Assembly (NCBI GenBank): GCA_006503475.1
Contig: RSEH01000057.1
Span: 117,970 to 181,969, forward strand
Reading direction: 5' to 3'
Source: Stentor roeselii
Lineage: Eukaryota > Ciliophora > Heterotrichea > Heterotrichida > Stentoridae
DNA length: 64,000 nt
Shown here: in pieces, positions 1 through 10,467 of the stretch
Layout: every line of letters starts with the position of its first letter
How positions within the stretch are numbered: position 1 is the first letter of the stretch
Notes under the pieces: model-generated
Seen by the model: the letters and a program-made list of their open reading frames with translations, nothing else
Told to the model about the DNA's origin: nothing
The model's database searches: none
Translations under genes and position numbers: made by a program

Positions 1-1901
1 GATAGGTCCTGCCTGATCAAAGCGCTTAAAGTTCCCAATTGTGTTTCGCTTATTTCTTTTAAGTTTCTTCTGAGGAAAGACCAGAGTTTATCACGCTTTG
101 AGGACCGCCCAATCCCCACACAAATCATTTCAACCAGTCCAAACTTATTATTTTTCGAGTCATCAACAGCGAGTTGCATCAAATCCCATTCAACCACAAA
201 AGAATCAACCTCACATTTATCCAATCTCTCCAAACAAAAAACAACAATATCTTCACTATTAACAAGTTTATGAGCAAGTAGTTTTCCAGTAAGCAATTCA
301 ATCCTCTGAGGACTTTTTTCCCAGACATTAAAAAGTGATGCCAAAATCATTTGAGGATTGATACCAGAGAGTATTTCAAGATATCTTTCCATATAAATCG
401 TGATATGCTGCAAACTTTTAGCACCCTGGTAAAAAAGCGACTCACAAAAAATCATCATCAACAAATCTCCCGAGTTACAAATTTCCTTCGAAGTAAGCAA
501 AGACTTCATCGCTTGTGTCGAGGCCTTCGAGTTGATTCTGTCAATAATCAACTGCGAGTCAGTCGAATCAACACTTTCCTCAATTTCTGAAAAGCGCAAA
601 AAAGGTTCAGGTTCTGGAATTAAAAACTTATGAAGAGCTTCTGGAAGTTCTACTTTTATCATCTCGTGATAAGAGAGACGTACAAGTTTTGATAGAAGCT
701 TTCGAATGAAAAATTCGCTTGATTGGGTTAAAGGCTTGTCGAGAAAAGATGACCAGTGCCAGACAAAACTTGCATTCGAGATGAAATGTGCCAGAAAGAC
801 TGAAAGTTTTTCAAGTGAAACAGGACTGGCAGTGATTGAAGGACTTAAGAGAAAGTTCAGTCCTTCTAGCAACTTCTGTTCAATTAAAGTACCAGCAGAG
901 TTCACTTTTGACAACTTCACAGCGAGACTACTGAAAATCACAACTTCTGAGTCATCAGTTTTCAATGAAAGTACTAACTGAAGTAAGGTATTCACCAGGA
1001 ACTCCAAATTTTTATCTTCAAGTTTACTTATCAGTAATTCCAAGTTGTGTCGAAAGGCGAAGACCAGGTCAGATATTTCTTCAGTTTCTTTCAAGAACAA
1101 AACTGGGTCTTCTGCCAAGTTGAACAGGTCAATTGTCAGGTCTGTGTAAAAAACAGGCTTTAATGATGGTGGCAGTCGCATCTTCTCCACCCACCCCGGC
1201 GCTGAGAGTCGAGAACAGTACTTCAAAATCCTGTCATTTTGAAGAAAGTGACTCGTTGACAAAGCTCTTCGATAACGACTTAAAAGGTCTTCTGATTGAC
1301 CTGGGTATATTTGAAGTACTGTCTTTTGAATTATGTCACTTTTTTCATTTAGAACTTGCTGAAAAACCGCCAAGGCTGAAGGAAAGCCTTCACCGTCATA
1401 GAGGAAAAAATGAGAAAGAAGGACTTTGAAATACTCGCTTTGCTCATTTCTTGCTAAAGACAACAGGGAATCTAACAAGTCTGATAAAGTCTCAGTCGAT
1501 AGGTAACCGAGAAGGTTGCAGAAGGAGAAAAATCTTAAGATTTGCTTGGATCTGAATAGAGACTCTGAACCACCTGATGTGCAGAGTTCTTCGAATAAAG
1601 AGAGTAACTTTTGGAAGACTTCTTCTGTGAACTCTGGACGGTTTTCGTGGATTTTTATTAAGACTGCTGAGTAGATGTCTTGCTTTCCTGGAATCCAGGA
1701 GATGCTAGGTATGGCTTACCATTTTGTTAGAAGGTTCACCAGGAAGTCTTTGAAAATCGCGTCGGAGTTTTGGATCTCGTTTTTTAGTTTCTCGATGTGG
1801 TCGTTTAGCTTCTCCTCGCCGAACTCACCGATTAGAGTTGTCAATTTCTGGTATCTGTTTTCCTCAGACCCAAGATTTTTAGCTCGTTTTTCAGATGCCA
1901 T
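1..1901 (-). CDS. NCBP1: Nuclear cap-binding protein subunit 1 (CBP80), 3' end cut by window edge
   Basis: Large subunit of the nuclear cap-binding complex, which binds the m7G cap of new RNA polymerase II transcripts with CBP20 and links capping to splicing and export. The start ATG is at 1901; a 15-nt intron (1705-1719) follows 182 nt later, after which the frame stays open to base 1, about 628 codons. The N-terminus resembles the MIF4G helical region (LIGEFGEEKLNDHIEKL). The strongest match is near the left edge, where LFYQGAKSLQHITIYMERY and NVWEKSPQRIELLTGKLL fit the family signatures around xxWRDSPQxxxxLVDKxL. Human CBP80 is about 790 aa, so roughly the last fifth lies outside. Plus-strand ORFs here are antisense shadows. 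The family call comes from remembered motifs, not a search. Confidence 0.88.
1705..1719 (-). other. 15-nt intron in NCBP1
   Basis: Minus-strand sequence GTAAGCCATACCTAG. Without removal the frame stops after 61 codons; with removal codon TG|C joins two halves of one continuous helical-repeat protein. Confidence 0.9.
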
Positions 1902-2033
1902 TTATAATTCTTAATAAGGTCACAACTATTCCAGAGGGTAAATTTTATAAATCTTTGAAATAAACTACTTTATAATCTCATCTAAATTTGAATCATTTCT
2001 ATTAAAATAACTGCACTTTTTTGATTTCTTATA

Positions 2034-3983
2034 ATGTATAGGACCATTGCGCTTTATGGAATCGTTTTTTCTTGTTTTTCGTTGTTGGTGACTCTTCTGG
2101 TGCTTTTTTTGCATTTTTGGATAAAGAAATTGAGGAAATATCCAGGACAGTACATCGTTATTCAGTGCATATTACAAGTCTTTTATGATTTTCATTGGAT
2201 TTCGACAGTATCCTATATATATGACCGACCACTGGAAAAATCTTGGTGCGAGGTCTTGGCAGCAGTTTATTTCATGACGTACAATCTGGGGTTGTGTTAT
2301 ACCTTTGTTTTGGGTCTGGAATTGTTGGTGAAAATAAAGAAAGTATCGAGTATTGCGTATTATAAGCGGTCTATCATATATCATTTCTTCTCAATATCAA
2401 CAACAACAATCATAGGCTTTACTATTTTATTCTTAGACGGATACGGGATCACTAACTACGGAACATGCGGAATCGGCAACAAGCGAGGAGGAATAATCGA
2501 ATTCTTCCCAAGAACAATTCTAATGATTTCTTTAATAATCTTGTCAATTCTTCTACTAAAAAGTGTGAAAAAGTACTACTCTAGACTAATCTGGAATTAT
2601 TGTCTAGTAATAATTTCAGTGATTTTTACATGGGGTCTTCCTGGGATGTTCTCAGCAATCAACTTTTTCTACACAAACGAGTATCTAATAATATCAGGTT
2701 ATTTCATAGGAACACTCTCAGGAACAATTGTCGGTTTTTGTCGAGTATTCAACTCAAAAATCCTAAGAGAAGTCTCTAAAAAACTCATGTCAAAAGAAAA
2801 AAGAAAAGCCCTTCTCTACAAAGATAAAAGATTTTGTCGAGCCATCAGCAACATCGGCTCCTTAAACGAAATCCTGATAAGAAAAGACTTAAAACAAGCA
2901 AACACAACCAGCATTAATTGTTACTCAGACTTTTTTGAGAATCTTTCAAGAAAAGTAAGAAAAATTTAGCTTAAACTCGAAATTTTCACATCTCTTTTCA
3001 TTTACTTCACACAAGACTACCAAAGCTTCACATGTGAGACTCATCCAAATAGAAAAAAAGGAATCACGATAAACTCTGACGATTTAAACAATTTCGAATA
3101 TTTACTAAAAGAGTCAGAAATGCGTTATTGTATTAGATAATCAGTGAAAAACGCTCAAACGATCATCGTCGAGTACAAACCTGAAACTTTTCGAGTTATT
3201 CGCGAAAGTCTCGGTCATAACAACTCAACTTTCATCAAGACTTTGCAGTACCAACTCGACCTTTCTTATGACGAGGCCAAGGTCATTGAGAACTCGACTA
3301 ACAGTTCATTTGTGATCATCACATCTGACAGCAAATACGTCATAAAAAGTATCACAAAAGATGAAAAAAGGGTATTTTTTAGATTTTTACTTGAAAACTA
3401 CTCGAAAAGGATCCTGGAATGTCCGGAATCACGACTTATTAGAATTTTAGGAGTTTTTGGAATAGCTACTAGCAAAGTTGTCTTTATGGTGATGGAAAAT
3501 ACAGCTCTTCTTGAGGAAAATGATTTGGTTTATGACTTGAAAGGAAGTTCTGTTGATAGATTCGTGAAACCTGTGAACGGGGTAAAAAATCAGGTCTTGA
3601 AAGACGAAAATTTCAAAATTTCAGGGAAAAAAGTAAAAGTTTCGCTTCAGGAGTCCACAAAATTAATCTCGACTATTAAAGATGACCTGAAAATATTGAA
3701 AGATGCGGGAATTATGGATTATTCTCTGCTACTTGTTGTTAAGTCAAGTACCAAGAATCAGAACAGGTACTCTGTTGGATTGAGGTATCACTTGGCGATT
3801 ATTGACTTGTTTCAGGTTTTTAATGGACAAAAGGCTTTTGAAAGATGGTTCAAGATCTGGGTTAGAAGAGTTGATAAGAAAATGGTCAGTGTTGTTTCAC
3901 CTGGAGATTATTATTCAAGGATTTTGGATTTCCTTCAGGAAATGTTCTGTGAAGATTCCCAAGAATTTAGTATAATAAAATAA
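2034..3983 (+). CDS. Seven-transmembrane receptor fused to phosphatidylinositol phosphate kinase (GPCR-PIPK)
   Basis: Spliced product 639 aa from three exons (2034-2954, 2970-3129, 3145-3983). Residues 1-240 hold seven hydrophobic segments in the spacing of a class of cAMP-receptor-like GPCRs, with short loops and a basic tail after the last segment. Residues from about 360 are a PIPK catalytic domain: FVIITSDSKYVIKSI matches the ATP-lysine strand, VYDLKGSSVDR the family YDLKGSxxxR motif, IMDYSLLLVV the catalytic MDYSLL motif, and IIDLFQVF the metal-binding IID segment. Known GPCR-PIPK fusions (Dictyostelium RpkA, oomycete GPCR-PIPKs) have this order. The kinase would make PIP2 at the membrane under receptor control; ligand and exact substrate are unknown. 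Both introns are 15 nt and needed to join the two halves. Confidence 0.85.
2955..2969 (+). other. 15-nt intron 1 of GPCR-PIPK
   Basis: GTAAGAAAAATTTAG lies at a codon boundary and contains an in-frame TAG; removal joins the receptor tail to the linker. Confidence 0.88.
3130..3144 (+). other. 15-nt intron 2 of GPCR-PIPK
   Basis: GTATTAGATAATCAG splits codon T|TG. Removing it joins the linker in frame to the PIPK domain. Confidence 0.85.
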
Positions 3984-4114
3984 TTTAATTTTAACGATTG
4001 AAATTTTTCATGATCGACAAAGATTTTAAGATTTTCATTTAAAACTTATTAAAGATATTGAACATAAGGCTTTAATTATCCAGACTTAGAGTAAGAAAAA
4101 CTTTGATTTCATTA

Positions 4115-4903
4115 CTACAAAGTAATGCTTATGTTCATATTCGTTATCACCAAATCATCCAGGTCTTGCTCTGGCAGGTTTATTCCTGATATTATCAAAC
4201 TCTTTAGATTCTTTAAAGACCTTATCACGATATCCAGAGCTCTTAAACACCCGACATCCATTCGATTATGCCCAAGTCCCAATTTTTCTAAATGATTACA
4301 TCTTCCAAGATGCAAAGAAAGCAAAGTAAAATCATTATTGTTTATTTCCATTATTTGCAGATAAAGTTCTTTTAAGTTTCCCAGGAAAGTAAGTGAATTT
4401 GCAAATATTTCCATAGAGTTTCCCATGATATTTTGACTAAGACTCATGACTTCTAACAAGGATAAGTTATGAAGGTTTTGAGAAATGTAAGAAATTCCTG
4501 ATTCTTTTATGAGATTATCTTCAATGATCAATTTAATGAGACATGGGGTGAATCGAAATGATAAGGAAACGATTCTTGCTCCTTCATTGCCCAGGTCATT
4601 GTTTCTAAGGTTTAGGATCAAGAGACTTGGACAGTATTTCATTGAAACTGATAAAAACTTCGCTTGTCTTGGCCAGATTCGGTCTCGAATCAGGATGATT
4701 TCTTTTAAGTTATCATTAATTAAAACTGAATAAATTACTCGGATTTTCTGGATCATCTGTTTTTCGTTTTTATTTAGATAATGCTTTAGATGCTCCATTT
4801 CGTTGTCGTTTGCCATGTGAAGGTCTCTTGTTGATATTCGCTCGGTTGGGTTGTCTAGTACTTGGTCGAGATTCTTTTTGCAAATCAAGGAACAAGCACC
4901 CAT
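4115..4903 (-). CDS. Leucine-rich-repeat protein with possible N-myristoylation site
   Basis: 262 aa. The N-terminus MGACSLICKK has Gly2 and nearby cysteines, as in dually acylated (myristoyl plus palmitoyl) membrane-anchored proteins. From about residue 70 the sequence has ribonuclease-inhibitor-type leucine-rich repeats of about 28 residues, for example LLILNLRNNDLGNEGARIVS and LEKLGLGHNRMDVG. Such repeats bind protein partners; no enzymatic domain is visible. It lies downstream of the AP-1 mu gene on the same strand with 225 bp between. The partner and process cannot be told from sequence. Confidence 0.75.
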   Translation of the reverse strand: MGACSLICKKNLDQVLDNPTERISTRDLHMANDNEMEHLKHYLNKNEKQMIQKIRVIYSVLINDNLKEIILIRDRIWPRQAKFLSVSMKYCPSLLILNLRNNDLGNEGARIVSLSFRFTPCLIKLIIEDNLIKESGISYISQNLHNLSLLEVMSLSQNIMGNSMEIFANSLTFLGNLKELYLQIMEINNNDFTLLSLHLGRCNHLEKLGLGHNRMDVGCLRALDIVIRSLKNLKSLIISGINLPEQDLDDLVITNMNISITL

Positions 4904-5128
4904 TTCTTTTATATAATAAAGGAAAGTTTAATTTATTTGGATTTTAAAGTACTTTAGGTTTGCAGTGGTAGTGTCAGTTCTCTTTGTGTTATTCATTATG
5001 TTGAATTATTCTTGATGGGCTTTAAGATTTTATAATTGAGAGTCTTTATCTTTTCGGAACTCTTGGTCTAGGGAGTTTATTTATATTCTAAAAAGCCCTT
5101 TCAACAATTATCTAACTATCTAACCAAC

Positions 5129-6421
5129 TTAAAGTATCCTTATTTGATAATCGCCATTTTGAGTGATATACCTGACCCAAGGTAAAGCCTGATACCCAGA
5201 TTTCTCAATAATCTTCAAATACCTGACCTGAATTCCAGAAACAGTAAAATACGGAATCTCAAAAACAAGCCTAATAGGAATCTTCTGAAAGTAGTTCCTA
5301 TCAGAGCTAACCACAACAGGCAAGCTAAGCGAAATTCTCAAAATAAACTCTTTCTGCCCCTGAAACTGTTTCAAGCTCCAAACAACAGCATCTTGTGCAG
5401 GTTCATACTTGACAGTGCCAATTGTCGTTTTAAAAACAGGACTCGAGCTATCACTCGGTACAGGTACAATAATCTGAACATTATTCGCAATACTTCTCGA
5501 CTTAAACTGCGACTTCGCCTTAACAACAAGTTCAAGTCTAGAAGTACTGAAATGTTCAATTCTACTTTCAACCCAAATAAGTGGTTTAACATGAGTATTA
5601 AGTCGATAACTCATAAGTTCAAATTCCCCATCAGGAGGAATAAAACTAATAGTTCTATCATTTTCAAATCTAGAAAGTCTTACACACTGATGAAACCTGA
5701 TATCTTCCAATTCAACTGCTTTTCCTCTTGTCTGCCGTCCAGTGGCTTCAAAGAGCAACTTGTCGTTTAACCCGAGTTTTAACTCAGGCATGCCACTGAG
5801 CATGCATCTCATCTTCAAAGCGCCAAGAATCTCTGACTTTAAAACATTTCCATTTGAAGCGACGAGAAGGTTGAGTTTTTCGATGACGTCGAGAAAAACT
5901 TCGTTTTTCTTGTATTTTATTCCATCGTCTCGCCAAGATACCGCGTTTGACACGGAGACTGGAACGTTGACTGGCGCGTTTTCAGCTAATTGATGAGACT
6001 CGCTTTTAATGTATTCTTTTAACACTTTGTACTCAGTTGTCTGGGGGTACCCGTTGTCGAGCATCTCGTCGAGTAACTCGTAAGTCACCACAAAGTTGTC
6101 TTTTATGCTTTCTTCTTCTAGTTCTCGGAAGTAAAGGGTTAACACCTCGGCTAACTTGTAGAGAAAAGTGAAGACCATCATTGCGTTAGCGTTTAATACA
6201 CTTGTACCCACGATGAACAGGTTGTTGTATTTTATCCACATGTAGTTTATGTCATTGTGTTGGAATACTGGCTTTATTGTCTCTTCTTCGGCTTCGAGAA
6301 CTAAACGAGTGAAACGGTCTGAGACTGTTGTGGACGCTGGCGCGTCTCGACGATAGGCTCGGTAAATTATTGTCTTGCCTTTCATGTCGAGGATGTAAAC
6401 TCCAGATGGACCGTATCCCAT
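5129..6421 (-). CDS. AP1M: AP-1 clathrin adaptor complex mu subunit
   Basis: 430 aa, the usual length for mu1. It has the N-terminal longin-like domain (residues 1-140) and a C-terminal mu-homology domain that reads cargo YxxPhi signals. Strongly diagnostic blocks are VSWRDDGIKYKKNEVFLDVI, CVRLSRFENDRTISFIPPDG, FELMSYRLNTHVKPLIW and SGYQALPWVRYITQNGDYQ at the C-terminus, all nearly identical to AP-1 mu of animals and plants. The N-terminus MGYGPSGVYILDMKGK fits the longin start with a short extension, so the ATG at 6421 is accepted. The product sorts cargo between trans-Golgi network and endosomes in the AP-1 heterotetramer. No intron is needed. Confidence 0.96.
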   Translation of the reverse strand: MGYGPSGVYILDMKGKTIIYRAYRRDAPASTTVSDRFTRLVLEAEEETIKPVFQHNDINYMWIKYNNLFIVGTSVLNANAMMVFTFLYKLAEVLTLYFRELEEESIKDNFVVTYELLDEMLDNGYPQTTEYKVLKEYIKSESHQLAENAPVNVPVSVSNAVSWRDDGIKYKKNEVFLDVIEKLNLLVASNGNVLKSEILGALKMRCMLSGMPELKLGLNDKLLFEATGRQTRGKAVELEDIRFHQCVRLSRFENDRTISFIPPDGEFELMSYRLNTHVKPLIWVESRIEHFSTSRLELVVKAKSQFKSRSIANNVQIIVPVPSDSSSPVFKTTIGTVKYEPAQDAVVWSLKQFQGQKEFILRISLSLPVVVSSDRNYFQKIPIRLVFEIPYFTVSGIQVRYLKIIEKSGYQALPWVRYITQNGDYQIRIL

Positions 6422-7178
6422 TTTATTAGTGATTGAGGATGGTAAGGCTAGACTAGAAGAATATTTAGTAATAAATTAAGTGAAATCATATAGACTAACC
6501 ATAAATTTTCAATACAATGAACCAAATTTCAGTTCTTTGACGGGAGGAATTAATATATTCGCCAGATATCAAGATTTTATATTAATGTCAGAATTTGAAC
6601 TTCATGTTGTTATCCTGGCATTCGAATCTACTTATTTTCAGTCTGTAATATTGAATGATATTTGATACAGTGCTTTAGAGAATCAAACTGAAAAGTTCTA
6701 TAATAATTTTTTAACAGAAAGATGAATAATAACTTTAGGTATTTTTTTGATAATATCCTCAGTTCTCTCTGAGTCTCTGAATAAATTAGAAGGCTTAAAT
6801 AATTATTTTCAGTCAATCTAGAATTATTTATGCTTGATTCAATTTGATATCAGGAAATCTAGATTAAAATATTGAAATCTTATTCGAAAGAATAAAAAAA
6901 TTATGAAATCCAGAATATTTATCAATACCTCAAATGAAGCATAGAAACTCATTATAACTTTTGATTAAATTGTTTTAACTCTTTTTAAGAAGCAGTATTT
7001 ATGTAAATATTCAATGAACGAAAACTTTTATCAGATGAAAAAATAAAAGTTTTGCTGATGATGATGAAAATCGAAAAGAAATCGAAGAATAAGAAGAATT
7101 CTGATAAGAAGATGGTGAATAAAAAATCAAATGATTTGATTAAATAGGATTTTTATCATTTTAGAGAATATTCGCGAG

Positions 7179-7649
7179 TCAAACTACTGAGACTGTTAAT
7201 AAATATAACAGATCAGCCGCTGCTGTCACTAAAGAAAACTATCCTAATTAAAGTCTTAGTATCAATGTTGAAACCTAAAATATCATATTGAATAAACTAA
7301 TTAAAAGTAAAATTAAACAAAATCTACCAGTATAACCGAATTTATCTAATTCAATTAATCTTTATATCTGATTAATTATCAAAGAAAAAGTTTTTTAATA
7401 AATTTTCGCATTTTCCATTAAACTAAAAGAGACAGCATCGTAATTTTCTTTTAACATAGAACAAACCATTTCGAAAATACTTTTACTAAGCCTGTAGCTG
7501 ACAAATGCACCAGGCCATGCCTCAAACATTTCTTCACTTATCTATAAAAATTTGAATTACCTATTTTTCTTAGTTTTTTTTACCATGATTTTGTTACCAT
7601 TAACTTCAATTAAAAATATTTTAACATTAGAGACAGTTTGTTTAAACAT
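7179..7649 (-). pseudogene. Coding-like relic with in-frame TAA/TAG
   Basis: From an ATG at 7649 the frame has no TGA for 156 codons but seven TAA/TAG. Its middle is a stop-free run of 47 codons (ISEEMFEAWPGAFVSYRLSK and onward) with ordinary protein composition and a G/C-rich first codon position. Either this is a decayed gene or it is sequence in which TAR encodes glutamine. The family is not recognised. An AT-rich stretch can give such frames by chance, so this is tentative. Confidence 0.35.
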
Positions 7650-7883
7650 AATTAAATTATTGACATATATTCATTTCAGGAAGTGTCACTCTTAAATTTG
7701 TTAAACTTATTGAAAAATACGCAAATTACCATAATAATTAGATTTACAGTAGTTTCTTCGAAGACTTTATCAATATACTTACAGTTTTATATATCATAGC
7801 AATATTCAAAACACCAAAAGTAGCATTTTATTATATAAGAAAAATTCTTACATCAAAATAATAATTTTATTAAAATTTTTCTA

Positions 7884-8447
7884 TCATTACTTTTAGCTTT
7901 ATGAAAATGGACTAGTTTCAATGACTCTCTCAAAAAGTTTTTATTTTTGATCATTTCTTGAAATAAGAAAAATATACAGTGCAGGAAAACAACTATAATA
8001 AAAGATAATTTTCATATCTTATTACTGCTGGTGAGATTCTATTTCAAATTCTTCTACAGGGTTGAAAGGATTTTTACTTAAAGTATCAAGAAACTTTATA
8101 AGTATTTTTTCCACGAAATTTGTTATTTCGTAAATAATTTTATGACCTTCTGGGAAAATTTGTCTTATATCAGATATTTGTTGATTAGTATTAGAGTAGG
8201 TATTTTAAGCATCGGAATTGATGGAATTCGTATTAGAATAATGCATGAATTTAATTAATAGTTAATAATCATTTTGAATATGATGTCTAACGTTAATTTC
8301 AAATTTAGAAGAGAGCTCCTCCAGAATAAGTTCTAAACACTCATGCATGTGAGTTTATGAATTTTAGTAACCTGACCAAACAAGGGATTAATTAAGAATA
8401 CAGAAATTCTACGACTTTGATTAACATTAATATACCACTTTTTGAAA
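7884..8447 (-). pseudogene. Coding-like relic with in-frame TAA/TAG
   Basis: A frame free of TGA for about 187 codons but with about fourteen TAA/TAG. For the 108 codons from the ATG at 8348 I counted G/C at 42, 22 and 25 of positions 1, 2 and 3, the pattern of coding DNA. The stretch HECLELILEELSSKFEIN is protein-like, with a faint resemblance to the HE box of ubiquitin-specific proteases that I cannot confirm. Confidence 0.35.
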
Positions 8448-9031
8448 TCAATGACTCATCAGACTAGAAAAAGCTATTGAAACATAGGGATTCTATTGGT
8501 AAAAGAAAATAGGCTCCATTCATAGATACTAATAAAATTTGATAAAAATATGAATAGGCATGAAAGATCCTGTATTTAAAAGAAATCAAATCTGGATTTG
8601 AAGTCTATGTATTGAAATTAAATAGAGTAAAAATTATTATAAGTTGATACTTACAAAAAAGATATCAATTTTGATACAAGTGTATTAAAAGCTATGAAAA
8701 GATTAAGATCTGAATTAAAAAGTTTTATTAAAAATTATAAAAGGATACTCTCTCAAAAACACAAGACTTGTGAACTGAGATATCGATCCTTGGAGATAAT
8801 TATAAATTTGCACTAGATCAAAAGAAAAAATTGTAAAGAACACAATAATAAAAGGCTATAATATTAAGGTTTATGATAATTAAAATGTATAAAAATTAAG
8901 AGTTTGGTCAATTTAATAATTCAAAATCACAAATCTCAAGATCAATTGACTGAATTAAATGAGATAAATATCTCAAAATACTTTAATTTATATTTTACAG
9001 CATTAATATGATTCAGTATATTTTTATTCTT

Positions 9032-9292
9032 TCAAATTCCCAAATCAACTTTTTGCTTTTTTTCCGAGTTTGAGGAAGGAAAATTATCAAGAAAGATTCT
9101 TTTGAATATTTTTAATCCAAGAGTTTCCCTAAATTGAAATTTTTGCATAAATTCTCCTCCTCTTAAGATAATAAATCAAACATTCTCCACTCTATCTAAT
9201 TTTTTAATTTTTAAGTTTTTCAAATTATTCCTATTCTCTAATGTTTTTAGAAGTAGAATGATTTGAAAATTTCGAGTTTGACATTCATCTAT
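9032..9292 (-). pseudogene. Coding-like relic with one in-frame TGA
   Basis: Open under the standard code apart from one TGA at 9176-9178. Its residues (for example RGGEFMQKFQFRETLGLKIF) look like a normal soluble protein. It has the same strand as the two relics downstream, consistent with parts of one decayed minus-strand gene. No ATG begins it and no family was recognised. Confidence 0.3.
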
Positions 9293-10467
9293 TCATTTTA
9301 AGTCTTGAATAAACAATGGAATGTAATATTACGAAAATCAGGTGCTTTTCTTACATGATATATCACTTTCCAGAAAATGTTTCAAGTTATTTTAAGTCTA
9401 ACAACTATCAGAAACAGCACTGCATATGCTGCCTCTTTCAATATCTTCAACTCCAAACTTCACAAATTCTAGAACTTTTAATTAGAATATTTATGATTAA
9501 AAATTGAAAGTAAAAGAATCCTAATTGTCATATTTTTAAGTTTATGGTGGTCTATATAAACTAAACTATGATCAGAATATATTATTATAAAATATTCATA
9601 AAGATAAAAATATATAAAGCTATCAGATACTGATACCAATTTAACTTCCCTCATAATTTATGAATCATAGAATTTTATGGCCCAGGAACTAATTCTTGGC
9701 TTTAATAAATCTAATCATAAATTAGAGTAGTAAACTTTAGTGCTATTTAATAGAAAGAATTTAAATTTTGATCATTTATATTTCAAGTGAAATGAATCAG
9801 TTTAAGTATAATAATAATAATGATATATAATATTGAGCTTATATGCATTTATTGAAGAAGTTTACCTACTTGGATGAGGATCTGGCATTGCTTATGAAGA
9901 AAAATGAGATATTTAAGTATCTCTATGTGTTTAATTATATCAAATTTAGCTTTAAATATAACTATATGAGTTTGGATAGGCATCAGTCAAATTCTGTAGG
10001 AAGATCTATTATTTAAGTAGGCCGATAAAAAAATTCGTAGTTATTTTACGATTCAAAATCTATGAAATAAATTATTTATTAGTAAATCTCTACAAATCAA
10101 TATCAACTATAGATTGAATTATCATATAAATATCTATAAACCATACTGAATATTTTTAGTCATTAAACTATATTATTGAATAAAACCCAAAATAAACTCT
10201 ACTTTATCGAATATTGCAAGTAGTTCTCAGAATTTAAAAAGATGAATTAGATGAAATCCGATTTATTTTTATTATATTAAAAGTTTAAAAAAAGTATTGA
10301 AAAACAATTTGTAAATAAATTCTATAAATTAATAGATTTTACTATAATCTACTGAAATTTAATAGTATGCTAAAAAAATACTAATTTTCTATACTTTTTT
10401 AACATATATCTAAGATTCCATATTCATCAATCATATCTAAAATAGGAATATTCAATAAAATTTATCT

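Larger units (their letters stand above)
6422..10467. other. AT-rich 4-kb desert without standard-code genes
   Basis: No ORF above about 65 codons resembles a protein under the standard code. Base composition is visibly more AT-rich than the neighbouring genes. Three minus-strand stretches (7179-7649, 7884-8447, 9032-9292) look like coding sequence broken by in-frame stops and are listed separately. The short plus-strand ORF at 9316-9507 and an ATG frame at 9843-10016 are unremarkable. No tRNA, hairpin array or clear repeat was recognised. Confidence 0.6.

Noticed and set aside
351-1429. Plus-strand ORFs at 351, 706 and 1133
   Set aside because: They are antisense to the continuous NCBP1 frame and have no protein-like features.
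5393-5993. Plus-strand ORFs inside AP-1 mu
   Set aside because: Antisense to a near-identical housekeeping gene.
9316-9507. 63-codon ORF in the first desert
   Set aside because: Short, Cys/Tyr-rich, no first-position G/C bias seen and no family.
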